64,000 bases of DNA from Rhodoblastus sp052145335 (GTDB taxonomy: Bacteria > Pseudomonadota > Alphaproteobacteria > Rhizobiales > Beijerinckiaceae), in NCBI RefSeq assembly GCF_052145335.1, contig NZ_JBKQOU010000091.1, forward strand, positions 49,540 through 113,539, written 5' to 3'. A program made the position numbers and the translations under genes. Shown one piece after another: positions 18,854 through 28,019 of the stretch. The stretch's first letter is position 1. Each line of letters begins with the position of its first letter. The notes under the pieces are model-generated. The model worked only from the letters and a program-made list of their open reading frames with translations. It was not told the origin of the DNA and did not search any database.

Positions 18854-19090
18854 CTACGGGGCAGAACTGGGCTTGTCAGGAGCGCTTGGCTTGTCAGGAG
18901 CGCTGGGGCTCTCTGCAATGCTGCGATATGCCGTCGCAGGCCAAGACAAAGCTCTCGGCAGGTCCGCTAAAACGCTCTCGGCGAATTGCGACGCGGGAGC
19001 GGTGCTCCAGTTTGCTTTGATCGTGGGCGCCAGCGTGACGCCGACGCCAACAAGATAAGCAATCACTAACAGGGTGATAAGCATGCGCAT
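18854..19090 (-). CDS. Small membrane protein, conserved in Hyphomicrobiales, function unknown
   Basis: A 78-residue protein: MRMLITLLVIAYLVGVGV forms a signal or membrane anchor, then APTIKANWSTAPASQF and LADLPRALSWPATAYRSI. The latter pattern I recall from small hypothetical proteins of this order. GGAGGAGG lies five bases before the ATG at 19090. The C-terminus holds a duplicated SAPDKP caused by an 18-base tandem repeat, so the tail may be recently lengthened. No function can be assigned. Confidence 0.7.
   Translation of the reverse strand: MRMLITLLVIAYLVGVGVTLAPTIKANWSTAPASQFAESVLADLPRALSWPATAYRSIAESPSAPDKPSAPDKPSSAP
18871..18906. repeat. Second tandem duplication of an 18-base unit
   Basis: GCTTGTCAGGAGCGCTTG is followed directly by a copy with two changes in the last bases. 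It falls in the 3' end of the small membrane protein gene and, being a multiple of three, adds six residues without shifting the frame. Confidence 0.85.
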
Positions 19091-19413
19091 CGCAGCCTCC
19101 TCCACGGCGTTTCAGCCGAACTCGTAATGAACCCCTTGGACTCCGACGCCTTCGCAAAATGCCGGCGTTCATTCGATGCGCGACAGAATCGGAATATACT
19201 CACGGCTCCTTTCCAGATGAAACATCTGTGCAGCATTTTAGTTGCAACGAGAACGTGGCCTTAATCTCCGTTACAGACCGGCCTCGAATATACCGCCGCG
19301 CCGATCGTTTTCCGCTTCACGCGATGCGGGCAATGATGGACCGCCGTCCTATATAGCGAATGTGATTAGCCGATCGACGACAGCGCCGAGCCAACCGCCG
19401 AATTGAACCTGCA
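19091..19413. other. Intergenic region, no gene seen
   Basis: 323 bases between the divergent small membrane protein and the PH-domain protein. No reading frame with a credible start or protein-like composition. It should hold both promoters, but none could be recognised. Confidence 0.5.
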
Positions 19414-19866
19414 ATGAAATACGTGAATTCGCTGCTTGCCTCCGACGAAACCATCCGTTTCAAAACGCGGCGGCATTGGCTCGTCTATGGCTACGCTATC
19501 TTCATGCTCGCATTGCTCGTCGCGAGTCTTGCGCTGCCCCAGAACCTCCACGGCGAAAAATTCGTCATCGCACTTTTCCTGGTCCCGCTCGCCGTCATAG
19601 CCGCTTTCTTCGGCTGGATTCGCCGAGTGGCGACGGTCATCGCCGTGACCAACCATCGCTTGATCTGCAAAAACGGCCTTATCTCTCGTCACACCGTCGA
19701 AATGAACCTCGACAAGATCGAGAGCGTCGACGTCGACCAATCCGCTCTCGGTCGCATTTTTGGCTTTGGGACCGTGACCATTCGGGGCGTGGGGACAACT
19801 ATCGATCCAATCCGCGGCATCGCCGATCCGGTCGGACTTCGGCAGGCGGTGTTCGCTGCACCCTGA
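19414..19866 (+). CDS. PH-domain (YdbS/DUF304-like) membrane protein
   Basis: A 150-residue protein with two membrane helices (about residues 25-45 and 52-70) followed by a bacterial PH-like domain: TVIAVTNHRLICKNGLI, then LDKIESVDVDQSALGRIFGFGTVTIRG. This arrangement is the usual form of the bPH2/DUF304 family, membrane proteins of unknown function. No strong ribosome-binding site precedes the ATG. It appears to be a single-gene unit. Confidence 0.85.
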   Translation: MKYVNSLLASDETIRFKTRRHWLVYGYAIFMLALLVASLALPQNLHGEKFVIALFLVPLAVIAAFFGWIRRVATVIAVTNHRLICKNGLISRHTVEMNLDKIESVDVDQSALGRIFGFGTVTIRGVGTTIDPIRGIADPVGLRQAVFAAP

Positions 19867-19955
19867 CGCGCGACACTGCAAAAAGGTCCGTTGATTGCGC
19901 GACAGCCGCCGACGCGGCCTTTATGTCGCGGCGCCGCAATGGGACCTCAGCGCAC

Positions 19956-20768
19956 TCAGCGGTCGCCCCACAGCGCGAAAAAGGGCTGTGGCGGCCCGTG
20001 GCCGGCGCCGATTTCGAGACTTTTCCCGGCAACCAGAGCCGCGCTCAAAAATTTCTTCGCGTCGGCGATGGCTTGCTTCAATTCGGCGCCCTGCCCGAGA
20101 CGCGCGGCTATGGCGGCGGACAGCATGCAGCCGGTGCCGTGCGTATTGCGCGTATCCACCCGCGGCGCTGAAAATTCGGTGAAATCGGCGCCGTCATAGA
20201 GCAGGTCGAGCGCTTCGCCATCGGGCAGATGGCCGCCCTTGACCAGCACTGCCGGCGCGCCTAGCGCGTGAAGCCGTAACGCGATGGCGCGCATCTCGCC
20301 CGGATTTTCCGGCATGCGTCCGCCCGCCAGCAGCGCGCTTTCGATCAGATTGGGCGTCACCAGCCGGGTCAACGGAAACAGTTTTTCGCGCATCGGCGCC
20401 GCCAGTTTCGCGCCGCCGAGATTATGACCGCCGCTGGCGACCAGAACCGGATCGAACACAACGTTTTTTGCGGCGAATCGACGCAGTTGCGTGGCGATGG
20501 CCTCGACATTCTTCGTCGCGCCGATCATGCCGATCTTGACCGCATCGACATTGATGTCGGCGAAGATCGCTTCGATCTGCAGCGCGACGAAGTCGGCCGA
20601 GACGGCTTGAACCGCCTGGACGCCGAGCGTGTTCTGCGCCGTCAGCGCGCTCAAGGCCGCCATGCCATAACAGCCCAGCGCCGAAAAAGTCTTCAGGTCA
20701 CCCTGCGCGCCGGCGCCGCCGGACGGGTCGGATCCGGCGATGGAAAGAATTTTGGCCAGGCCGGTCAT
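19956..20768 (-). CDS. thiD: Hydroxymethylpyrimidine/phosphomethylpyrimidine kinase
   Basis: A 270-residue ribokinase-superfamily enzyme that phosphorylates HMP and HMP-P for thiamine synthesis. Conserved parts: ILSIAGSDPSGGAGAQGDLKTF (substrate side), VKIGMIG, VFDPVLVASGG, VTPNLIE, VLVKGGHL, and the anion-hole motif NTHGTGCMLSAAI with the catalytic Cys/Gly region. AGGAG is eight bases before the ATG. No other thi gene is nearby and no THI-box riboswitch was recognised in the 132-base upstream gap. Confidence 0.95.
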   Translation of the reverse strand: MTGLAKILSIAGSDPSGGAGAQGDLKTFSALGCYGMAALSALTAQNTLGVQAVQAVSADFVALQIEAIFADINVDAVKIGMIGATKNVEAIATQLRRFAAKNVVFDPVLVASGGHNLGGAKLAAPMREKLFPLTRLVTPNLIESALLAGGRMPENPGEMRAIALRLHALGAPAVLVKGGHLPDGEALDLLYDGADFTEFSAPRVDTRNTHGTGCMLSAAIAARLGQGAELKQAIADAKKFLSAALVAGKSLEIGAGHGPPQPFFALWGDR

Positions 20769-20900
20769 GCGGGGGCTCCTTTAAAGCGCACGAAAGCTCG
20801 CAGACTTTTCCGCCAGGAACAAGTTCGCGCGAAACGACGCGCCTTTTTGCCGCAGCGGTTGCGAAAGGAGTATAAGAACCGGCGGAAGCAGGAAGCGAAA

Positions 20901-23090
20901 ATGAACGTCCAGACCAGCGAAGCGGAACTAGCCCAGATTGTCGCCGGGCAGTGCCGCGATCCGTTCCGTATCCTCGGCCCGCAGAAGGCCGGCGACAGGA
21001 CCGACCTGACGGTCTTCCTGCCCTTCGCCGTCAGCGTCAAAATCTTGGGCGGCGACCGCGAAATCGCCATGCAGCCGCGCGGAGACGGCGTCTTTTTCAC
21101 CGCCGGCGTCGCCGGCCCCGAAGGGCTCGAACCTGGCGCCTATCGGCTGAAAGTCGATTGGGGTCACACCCAGCAAATCCTGGTCGACCCCTATGGTTTT
21201 GGCCCGCTGCTCAGCGATTACGACCTGTTCCTGTTCCGCCAGGGACGGCTGTTCCGCATGGCCGACAGTTTTGGCGCCAATTTACGCGAATTCGGCGGCG
21301 AAAAAGGCGCGCTGTTCGCCGTCTGGGCGCCGGACGCGCATAGCGTGTCGGTGGTCGGCGATTTCAACGGCTGGAACCCCTGCCGCCATCCCATGCGGCT
21401 GCGCATCGAAGCCGGCGTGTGGGAATTGTTCCTGCCCGGCGTCGAGGCGGGAGCGCGCTACAAATTCGCCATCACCGGCTATGGCGGCAAAAAATTGCCG
21501 TGGAAGGCCGATCCGCTGGCCAAACTCGCCGAGCCCGCGCCTCTGACCGCCTCGATCGTCGCAGCGCCGCCGCAGGAAAAATGGACCGACGCGGACTGGC
21601 TGGAAAGCCGCGCCAAAAACCAGGCGCCGGACGCGCCGCTGAGTTTCTACGAGGTCCATATCGAATCCTGGCTGCGCGGCCAGCACGATTGCCCGCTGTC
21701 CTGGGACGGCGCGATCGAGCGCCTCATCCCTTACGTGGTCGAGCTGGGTTTCACCCATATCGAGATGATGCCGATCATGGAGCATCCTTTTGGCGGCTCC
21801 TGGGGCTATCAGCCGCTCGGCCTGTTCGCGCCGACCTCGCGGCTTGGAGGGCCGGACGATTTCGCCCGTTTCGTCAACGCCTGCCACGCGGCGGGGATCG
21901 GCGTGGCGCTCGACTGGGTGCCCGGCCATTTTCCCAATGACGAATACGGCCTCGTCGCTTTCGACGGCAATCCGCTCTATGAACATGCCGATCCGCGCGA
22001 GGGTTTCCATCGCGACTGGAACACCCTGATTTATAATTACGGCCGCCACGAGGTCCGCAATTTCCTGATCGCCAGCGCGCTCTACTGGATCGAGACTTTC
22101 CATGTCGACGCTCTGCGCGTCGACGCCGTCGCCTCCATGCTCTACCGCGATTATTCGCGCGAGGCGGGCGAATGGACGCCCAATATTCACGGCGGCCGCG
22201 AAAATCTCGAAGCCATCGCTTTTTTGCGCGAGATGAATGGCGTGCTTGCCGAGCGCTGTCCCGGCGCCATCACCATAGCCGAGGAATCCACCGCCTTTCC
22301 CGGGGTGACGCAAAAGGTGGAGCACGGCGGCCTCGGCTTCCATTACAAATGGAACATGGGCTGGATGAACGACACCTTGCGCTTTTTCCAGCGCGACCCC
22401 GTCCATCGCCACTGGCATCTCGACGATATACTTTTCGGCCTCTGCTACGCATTTTCGGAAAAATTCGTGCTGCCGCTGTCGCATGATGAAGCGGTGCACG
22501 GCAAAGGCGCGCTGGTCGCCAAATTGCCGGGCGACGATTGGCGCCGTCACGCGCAATTGCGCCTGCTTTACGGGCTGATGTGGACGCATCCCGGCAAGAA
22601 GCTTTTGTTCATGGGCGGCGAACTGGCGCAGGACAGCGAATGGAATCACGACGCGCCCTTTCCCTGGCCGCATCCGTTCAATGAGCTGAAGAACGGCGTG
22701 CGCAAGTGGGTGCGCGACCTGAACGCGCTTTACCGCGATTTCGCGCCGATGCATCGCCTCGACGCGTCTCCTGAGGGCTTTTCCTGGATCGTCGCCGACG
22801 ACCGCGAGAACTGCGTCGTCGCTTTCCGCCGCTCGACGGGCGCGCGCGAAAATGACCTGGTCGTGGTGCTGAATTTCACCCCGGCGCCGCGCGAAAATTA
22901 TGTCCTTGGCGTTCCTTTTCAGGGCGCTTGGCGAGAGGTGCTGAATTCCGACGCGGAAATCTATGGCGGCTCCGGCATGGGCAATCTCGGCGGCGGCAAA
23001 ACCGCGGAGGTTTCCGCGCATGGCGAGGCGCAAAGCGTGGCGCTGACTCTGCCGCCGTTTGGCGTCGTGGTCATTTCCCCGGATGGTTGA
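20901..23090 (+). CDS. glgB: 1,4-alpha-glucan branching enzyme GlgB
   Basis: A 729-residue GH13 enzyme that makes alpha-1,6 branches in glycogen. An N-terminal CBM48-like region (DFNGWNPCRHPMRL) precedes the barrel. The predicted nucleophile Asp408 is in VDALRVDAV, the acid/base Glu461 in ITIAEEST, and the transition-state Asp in LPLSHDEAVHGKG. The start at 20901 has AGGAAG upstream; the open frame continues far upstream but that extension overlaps the thiD promoter and is not protein-like. It stands alone, without glgA, glgC or glgX beside it. Confidence 0.96.
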   Translation: MNVQTSEAELAQIVAGQCRDPFRILGPQKAGDRTDLTVFLPFAVSVKILGGDREIAMQPRGDGVFFTAGVAGPEGLEPGAYRLKVDWGHTQQILVDPYGFGPLLSDYDLFLFRQGRLFRMADSFGANLREFGGEKGALFAVWAPDAHSVSVVGDFNGWNPCRHPMRLRIEAGVWELFLPGVEAGARYKFAITGYGGKKLPWKADPLAKLAEPAPLTASIVAAPPQEKWTDADWLESRAKNQAPDAPLSFYEVHIESWLRGQHDCPLSWDGAIERLIPYVVELGFTHIEMMPIMEHPFGGSWGYQPLGLFAPTSRLGGPDDFARFVNACHAAGIGVALDWVPGHFPNDEYGLVAFDGNPLYEHADPREGFHRDWNTLIYNYGRHEVRNFLIASALYWIETFHVDALRVDAVASMLYRDYSREAGEWTPNIHGGRENLEAIAFLREMNGVLAERCPGAITIAEESTAFPGVTQKVEHGGLGFHYKWNMGWMNDTLRFFQRDPVHRHWHLDDILFGLCYAFSEKFVLPLSHDEAVHGKGALVAKLPGDDWRRHAQLRLLYGLMWTHPGKKLLFMGGELAQDSEWNHDAPFPWPHPFNELKNGVRKWVRDLNALYRDFAPMHRLDASPEGFSWIVADDRENCVVAFRRSTGARENDLVVVLNFTPAPRENYVLGVPFQGAWREVLNSDAEIYGGSGMGNLGGGKTAEVSAHGEAQSVALTLPPFGVVVISPDG

Positions 23091-23338
23091 TTCTTGCCTG
23101 TTCGACTAAGGCCACGGAGCTAAAACTAATTCGCCAGCTCGAAAGTTGGCAACGCCTATTCGCATCTCTTTAGCTCGGCAGTGCTCAAACATAACAGAGA
23201 ACAAGCGCGCGTGATTCCGAACGGGCTATAACGGAGTTCCTTGGGGTAGTTATGATGAAAGCGCTCAGAGCAGGATAACCGCGAGACGCCCAAATTTACG
23301 GCCGCAAGGACCTCCGGTTCCAGCAAATCCCCAGTGCC

Positions 23339-24340
23339 CTAATTACCATTGTAATGAAGGCGCAGACTGAGCCCGTTTCCCGTTGGCGGCATCGGGAAAG
23401 GCGCGGAGGCGCGGATGGCGGCCAAAGCGGCGGTGTCCAGTTCGCGTGATCCGCTCGACTTGAGAATACGCGCGCCGATAAGACTGCCGCCGAAATCGAC
23501 ATCGAAGGCGATCTCGCCCACCGTGTGCGCGCGACCGGCCGCGACGTTCGGCTTATGCATGTGAGAAGTCACCATGCCATAGACGATCGAAAGATAGGTC
23601 GAAGCCGCGTTCCCCCCGGCAATGGGCGTGTATGTGGAGGCGGGAGCGAAACTATAATCTGGCGTGGCGGCAAAGGCCGTCGTCGGTTGCTGCGCCGCCG
23701 TCTGTTGTTTTTCCGGCTTGGGCGCGGCCTTTTCCGCTTTCGTCTGTTCCGGCTTATCGGGATGCTGCTCCTCGGCGGCGTTGAGGGGCTCCCCGTCAGG
23801 GCGATCGTCTTTCAATTTAGGGGCCGAGGCCTCCACGTTCTTGTAGTCGCTGGTCTTTTCCGCCGTCGGGGCCGGTTCGCCCGGCGGCGTCTTGTCGGCG
23901 GGCTTGGGTTCCGGATTAGCCTCCGGAGCATGCGTAACCTTGTCCTCCGAATCTCTTTTGACTTTTTCTTCATTGGGAGCGCGCGGCGCGTCCGTGGCCG
24001 GCTTCTCGTCGAAGGGCGTTTGTTCGGCCTGTTTTTTTTCGGCCTTGGGCGGGGCCGGCTCCGGCTCTTTGGGGGGCGGCGGCTCGACGATGACTTCGAC
24101 AGGAATTTCCTGTTCATCCGGCGCCAAATTGTCTGGAACGCCCTGGTGGATCAAAAACCCGATCGGGATCGCATGCAATAGAAAGCAGAGCGCGAGAATG
24201 AGCGTAGCGCGGCGTTTGTCAGCCTGGATCGACGGCTGTGGAGCCTCAATCAGACGTTCATCGGAAGGCGCTGTTAAAATCATGGGCAAATGTTCTTGAC
24301 GATCGATCACGCGGCTGACCAACGGGACTTGCGCGGCCAT
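23339..24340 (-). CDS. TonB-family energy transducer
   Basis: A TonB-like protein of about 333 residues. It has a cytoplasmic stub, one membrane helix (ATLILALCFLLHAIPIGFL), a long Pro/Glu/Lys-rich periplasmic spacer (about residues 70-220), and a C-terminal TonB domain (GEIAFDVDFGGSLIGARILKSSG, LDTAALAAIRASAPFP). It would transmit proton-motive force to outer-membrane receptors. ExbB/ExbD and receptors are not adjacent. The start is uncertain: 24340 follows GGAGG loosely, while 24358 and 24283 are possible. The gene is followed by 248 bases (23091-23338) with nothing recognisable. Confidence 0.85.
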   Translation of the reverse strand: MAAQVPLVSRVIDRQEHLPMILTAPSDERLIEAPQPSIQADKRRATLILALCFLLHAIPIGFLIHQGVPDNLAPDEQEIPVEVIVEPPPPKEPEPAPPKAEKKQAEQTPFDEKPATDAPRAPNEEKVKRDSEDKVTHAPEANPEPKPADKTPPGEPAPTAEKTSDYKNVEASAPKLKDDRPDGEPLNAAEEQHPDKPEQTKAEKAAPKPEKQQTAAQQPTTAFAATPDYSFAPASTYTPIAGGNAASTYLSIVYGMVTSHMHKPNVAAGRAHTVGEIAFDVDFGGSLIGARILKSSGSRELDTAALAAIRASAPFPMPPTGNGLSLRLHYNGN

Positions 24341-24390
24341 GCCCCGTTCCGCCTCCATATAGCAGATATCGTCCGGATGGAATTCCGATC

Positions 24391-25587
24391 CTACACCGGC
24401 AGCCAGTAAGCCGCCGCCATCGCCCCGGCTATGGCCGACAGGAACAGCAGGGCGTCATGCGCCGCCAGCATTCCGCGAGACGGATTGGCCCTGGCGTAAA
24501 GCCGCAGCGAGGCGCCGGCGGTGGCGAAGCTCCAGCCGATAGCGACGACGATCAAAGCGGAAGCGAAACGCCAGTAGTCGTTGGCCGCGCTCTCGATGGC
24601 CCAGGCGACGGCGATCAGCGCCAGTCCCAGCGCCGCCGTGGCCAGGGCGCCGAGGCGGCGGGCGAAGAAGCCCGTGAAAAAGGCTGGCGCATACATCGCG
24701 ACGACATGCCAGGAAATGGCGCTGAACACGATGGGCGCGCCAATGCCGCAACCGGCCATGGCGCCGGGCGCCGCGACCATCGCCGCGGTCATGCCGAACC
24801 AGGCGAGAGCGGCGATCAGGCTCGGCCCGATGAAGGCCCGCCAGTTTGGCTGCGCTTGCGCTGTGGCGAAATGATGCGGCAGCACCGGCGCGCGGGCAGT
24901 GGCGAATACCGCCAGCGCCAGCACCAGAACCTGGGTCAAGGCGGCGGCGAGCGCCGTGGCGGCGAAAAGCGAGGCGGGCGCGATGCGCGCCACCTGATAG
25001 GCGAGAGCCGGGCCGGCGAGGCCCGCCAGCGCGCCCGAGCCGAACACGATCAGCGCCGCACGGGCGCGGCTGGTTCCGGTCGCGCCGAGCGCCGCCTCGT
25101 GGCGGTAGAACAGCGAAAAACCTTGCGCGACGCCGAGCCAGAAGGCGCCGAGGCAGAAGGGCGCGAACAGGTTGACCGTCAAGGCCCAGGCCATTATCAG
25201 CCCGCCAGCGACGCCGAGGCTGGCGCCCAAAGCCAGGGCCGCGCGGCGGCCGAAGGCGTCCAGCAGGAAAGAAGCGGGAAAAGTCGCGGTGGCCGCGCCA
25301 AGCAGCATGGCGATGTAAGGCGCGGCCATATAATGCGGGTTGGGCGCCAGCAGCCGTCCCGCCAGCGGCAATACCCCGAGCGCAAGGCTTTGCGACAGCA
25401 CCGACAGAGCGAAACCGGCGGCCAGCGTCGCCACGCCCGGACTCCAGCGATCGCTGTCGAGCGCCAACCCGGGCGTTGGAGCGCCGGGCGGGCAGAAACA
25501 GGCCAGCCGGCCCGCGCGGGCGAGACTGGCAGTGGAATCGGCCGGCTCATTCCCCGCCGTCGGGACGCGAGGATCGAGCACGGTCAT
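24391..25587 (-). CDS. ccoA: MFS-type copper importer, CcoA-like, for cbb3 oxidase assembly
   Basis: A 398-residue major facilitator protein whose ATG overlaps the ccoS stop (ATGA), so it is translationally coupled to the ccoGHIS operon. Rhodobacter CcoA is a copper-importing MFS carrier that needs two motifs, MxxxM and HxxxM, which I recall as M233/M237 and H261/M265. Here M266-T-A-A-M270 and H294-V-V-A-M298 occur in the same order with the same 24-residue spacing. About 12 hydrophobic segments are present and an N-terminal extension of some 45 residues (ACFCPPG) is odd. The function is inferred from motif and position; a different MFS substrate is not excluded. Confidence 0.8.
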   Translation of the reverse strand: MTVLDPRVPTAGNEPADSTASLARAGRLACFCPPGAPTPGLALDSDRWSPGVATLAAGFALSVLSQSLALGVLPLAGRLLAPNPHYMAAPYIAMLLGAATATFPASFLLDAFGRRAALALGASLGVAGGLIMAWALTVNLFAPFCLGAFWLGVAQGFSLFYRHEAALGATGTSRARAALIVFGSGALAGLAGPALAYQVARIAPASLFAATALAAALTQVLVLALAVFATARAPVLPHHFATAQAQPNWRAFIGPSLIAALAWFGMTAAMVAAPGAMAGCGIGAPIVFSAISWHVVAMYAPAFFTGFFARRLGALATAALGLALIAVAWAIESAANDYWRFASALIVVAIGWSFATAGASLRLYARANPSRGMLAAHDALLFLSAIAGAMAAAYWLPV

Positions 25588-25769
25588 TTCTTGATTTCGA
25601 GATTGCCGGCTTGCAGATCGTCGTCCTGGAGATCGTCGTCTTGCAGGACGCGATAGGCGGCGCCGTCGAGATCCTCATATTGATTGCGCTTGAGCGACCA
25701 GAACAGGCCGTAGAGCGCAAGCAGGCCGAGCGCCAGCGCGGCGGGAATGAGAAAGACCAGAACATTCAT
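25584..25769 (-). CDS. ccoS: cbb3-type oxidase assembly protein CcoS
   Basis: A 61-residue single-span membrane protein (VLVFLIPAALALGLLALYGLFW) with the short cytoplasmic tail KRNQYEDLDGAAYRVLQDDD typical of CcoS/FixS. These proteins are needed to insert heme and copper into CcoN. The acidic tail contains a direct repeat, DDDLQ twice. The start overlaps the ccoI stop and its stop overlaps the next start, giving two ATGA couplings. Confidence 0.92.
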   Translation of the reverse strand: MNVLVFLIPAALALGLLALYGLFWSLKRNQYEDLDGAAYRVLQDDDLQDDDLQAGNLEIKK

Positions 25770-28015
25770 GACGCCAGCCTGCTCAATCGGGGCGCGCCCG
25801 CGCCCTCTCCCTTTGCGTCCTTGGGCGCCAGATTGGCGCTTTTGCCGGGTCCGCGCAAGCGCAGCGCGTTGATCGTCACCAGAATCGACGATCCCGACAT
25901 GGCCAGGGCGGCGAAAAGCGGCGAAGCATGGCCCGACATGGCCACCGGGACGGCAATCGTATTATAGCCTATGGCCAAAGCCAGATTCTGCCGCATCAGC
26001 GCCCGCGCGCGCCGGGCGATTTCCAGCGCCGCCGCGACCGGCGCCAGTCGTTCGCCGAGAAACACCGCGTCGGCCTGGGTCTGGGTCAGATGAACCGCGT
26101 CGATCGGCGAGAGCGAGGCATAGGCGGCGGCGAGCGCCGGCGCGTCATTGAGGCCGTCGCCGACCATCAACACACGGGCGCCCTGCGCCTTCAGGTCCTC
26201 GATGAAGGCGATCTTGTCCGCGGGCTTTTGGCCCCCGCGCCAGTCCGTGACGCCAAGATGCGCCGCGATCGGCGCTACCGCCTCCGGACGGTCTCCCGAG
26301 AGGATGAAAATCTTGAATTTCTTCTTGCGCAGACCGGCGACCACCTCGGCGGCGTCGGGGCGCAGCGTCTGGCGGATCAGCATCCTCGCCCAGCGCTCCC
26401 CTTTGCGAACGAAAATCGAGCTGGCTTCGTCGGGGCCCGCCCCCCCTTCGACGCCACAGAAAGCGGCGGAGCCGAGCCGGACTTCGCCGTCATCGAACGG
26501 CGCGGCGACGCCCTGCCCCGGCGTCTCGCGCGCGTCGGGCAGCGGCGCGCTGGCGCCGACCGATCTGGCCAGGGCCAATGCCAGGGGATGATGGCTGGAG
26601 CGCGCCAGCCTTGCCGCGAGTTCGAGCAGGTCCGGCGCAATTTCCTGCGCGTTGGCGACGCGGGGCTCCGGCAGGGTCAGCGTGCCGGTCTTGTCGAAGA
26701 CGATCGCGTCGACCTCGCCGAGTTTTTCCAGTCCGGTGGCGTCATTAAGGAACAGGCTGGAGCGGAAAAAGGCGCCCGAGGCCATGGCCTGAACCGTCGG
26801 CACGGCCAGCGCGAGAGCGCAGGGACAGGTGATGATCAGCACGGAAATGGCGGTGACCAGCGCGTCATGGGCGGAGGCGCCCAGAGCCAGCCAGACCAGT
26901 CCGGTGGCCAGAGCGGTCAGATGCACGGCGGGAGCGTAGAGCCGCGACACCCGGTCGGACAGCCGCATGTAGCGCGAGCGCGCGGCGCTAGCCGCTTCGA
27001 TCAGCCGCGCCGCCTCGTCGATCAGGGCGGCATGGCCCGCCGCCGTCACGCGCAAGGTCAACGCCCCCTCGGCGTTGATCGAGCCGGCATAGGCCATGTC
27101 GCCGACGCCGACCTTTTTACCGGTGGTTTCGCCGGTAATCGCGCTCTCGTCCAAGGCGGATGAGCCCTGTTCAATCTCGCCGTCGGCCGGAATGCGTTCG
27201 CCGGCGCGCACCAGCACCCGGTCGCCCGCCGCCAGCGCCGCCACCGGCACCAGAACCAGCTTTTCCTCTTCGGCGCCGGATTCGAAACGCAGGGCGTTCT
27301 CGCCTTTCAGCGCCGCCAGATTCCCCGCCGCCGCACGGGTTTTGCGCCGCATCGCCTGATCCATCACGCGTCCGGCGAGCAGAAAGGTCAGCAACATGAT
27401 CGCCGAATCGAAATAGGCGTGCAGAGCGTGATGCTCGGTCTCGTAGACGGACAGCGCCAAGGCGAGGAAAACGCCGATGGTGATCGGCACGTCCATGTTG
27501 AGGCGGCCCTGCCGCAAGGCGGTCCAGGCGCTGATGTAGAAAGGCTGGCCGGCGTAGGCGGCCGCCGGCAAGGCGATGAGCGCCGAGAGCAAATGGAAGA
27601 AATCGCGCGTTTCCGGCGTCATGCTTTCCGCTTCGCCCGACCATACCGAGATCGACAGCAGCATGATGTTCATCGCCGCGAAAACGGCGACGCCGAGGCA
27701 TTTCAGCAGCAGGGAAAAGCGCGCGGCCTCGTCGGCCTCGACCTTGCGCTGCTCGAAAGGATAGGCGCGATAGCCGATCGCCTCCAGCGCGCCGGTGAGC
27801 GCGCCGCTGTCGATGCGCGCGGCGTCGAACGTCACGGCGAGGCGGTGGCTGGTGAGATTGAGCCGCGCCAGAATAACCCCCGGCAGGCGTTTCATCGCCG
27901 TTTCGATATCGTCAAGACAGGCGGCGCAGGTGATGCCGTCTATCGCCAGGTCGAGCCGCGAGCGCCCTTCCTTGTCGGTCTTGACGAAATGCGAATAGTC
28001 CGGGGTGGCGGCCAT
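25766..28015 (-). CDS. ccoI: Copper-translocating P1B-type ATPase CcoI (FixI)
   Basis: A 749-residue heavy-metal P-type ATPase that moves copper across the inner membrane for cbb3 oxidase assembly. An N-terminal HMA domain has the metal-binding GITCAACL motif. Eight hydrophobic segments follow, the sixth with the copper-type CPC (TCPCALALAVP). The actuator has TGE, the phosphorylation loop DKTGTLTLPEP is at about residue 440, and the SSHHPLA and GDGLND motifs follow. Its position between ccoH and ccoS matches FixI rather than a general CopA efflux pump. Confidence 0.95.
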   Translation of the reverse strand: MAATPDYSHFVKTDKEGRSRLDLAIDGITCAACLDDIETAMKRLPGVILARLNLTSHRLAVTFDAARIDSGALTGALEAIGYRAYPFEQRKVEADEAARFSLLLKCLGVAVFAAMNIMLLSISVWSGEAESMTPETRDFFHLLSALIALPAAAYAGQPFYISAWTALRQGRLNMDVPITIGVFLALALSVYETEHHALHAYFDSAIMLLTFLLAGRVMDQAMRRKTRAAAGNLAALKGENALRFESGAEEEKLVLVPVAALAAGDRVLVRAGERIPADGEIEQGSSALDESAITGETTGKKVGVGDMAYAGSINAEGALTLRVTAAGHAALIDEAARLIEAASAARSRYMRLSDRVSRLYAPAVHLTALATGLVWLALGASAHDALVTAISVLIITCPCALALAVPTVQAMASGAFFRSSLFLNDATGLEKLGEVDAIVFDKTGTLTLPEPRVANAQEIAPDLLELAARLARSSHHPLALALARSVGASAPLPDARETPGQGVAAPFDDGEVRLGSAAFCGVEGGAGPDEASSIFVRKGERWARMLIRQTLRPDAAEVVAGLRKKKFKIFILSGDRPEAVAPIAAHLGVTDWRGGQKPADKIAFIEDLKAQGARVLMVGDGLNDAPALAAAYASLSPIDAVHLTQTQADAVFLGERLAPVAAALEIARRARALMRQNLALAIGYNTIAVPVAMSGHASPLFAALAMSGSSILVTINALRLRGPGKSANLAPKDAKGEGAGAPRLSRLAS

Positions 28016-28019
28016 CGCC

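Noticed and set aside
18673..18918. 81-codon minus-strand frame with repeated FFSPS and LLTS units
   Set aside because: The repeats come from the two DNA duplications; the frame overlaps the better-supported small membrane protein and has no start signal.
23091..23338. Possible tRNA or small RNA after glgB
   Set aside because: No cloverleaf or strong hairpin with a T-run could be drawn by eye.
25928..27163. 411-codon open frame on the plus strand
   Set aside because: It lies antisense to ccoI, is Arg/Gln/Gly-rich and shows no domain; GC-rich codon bias in ccoI opens the opposite frame.
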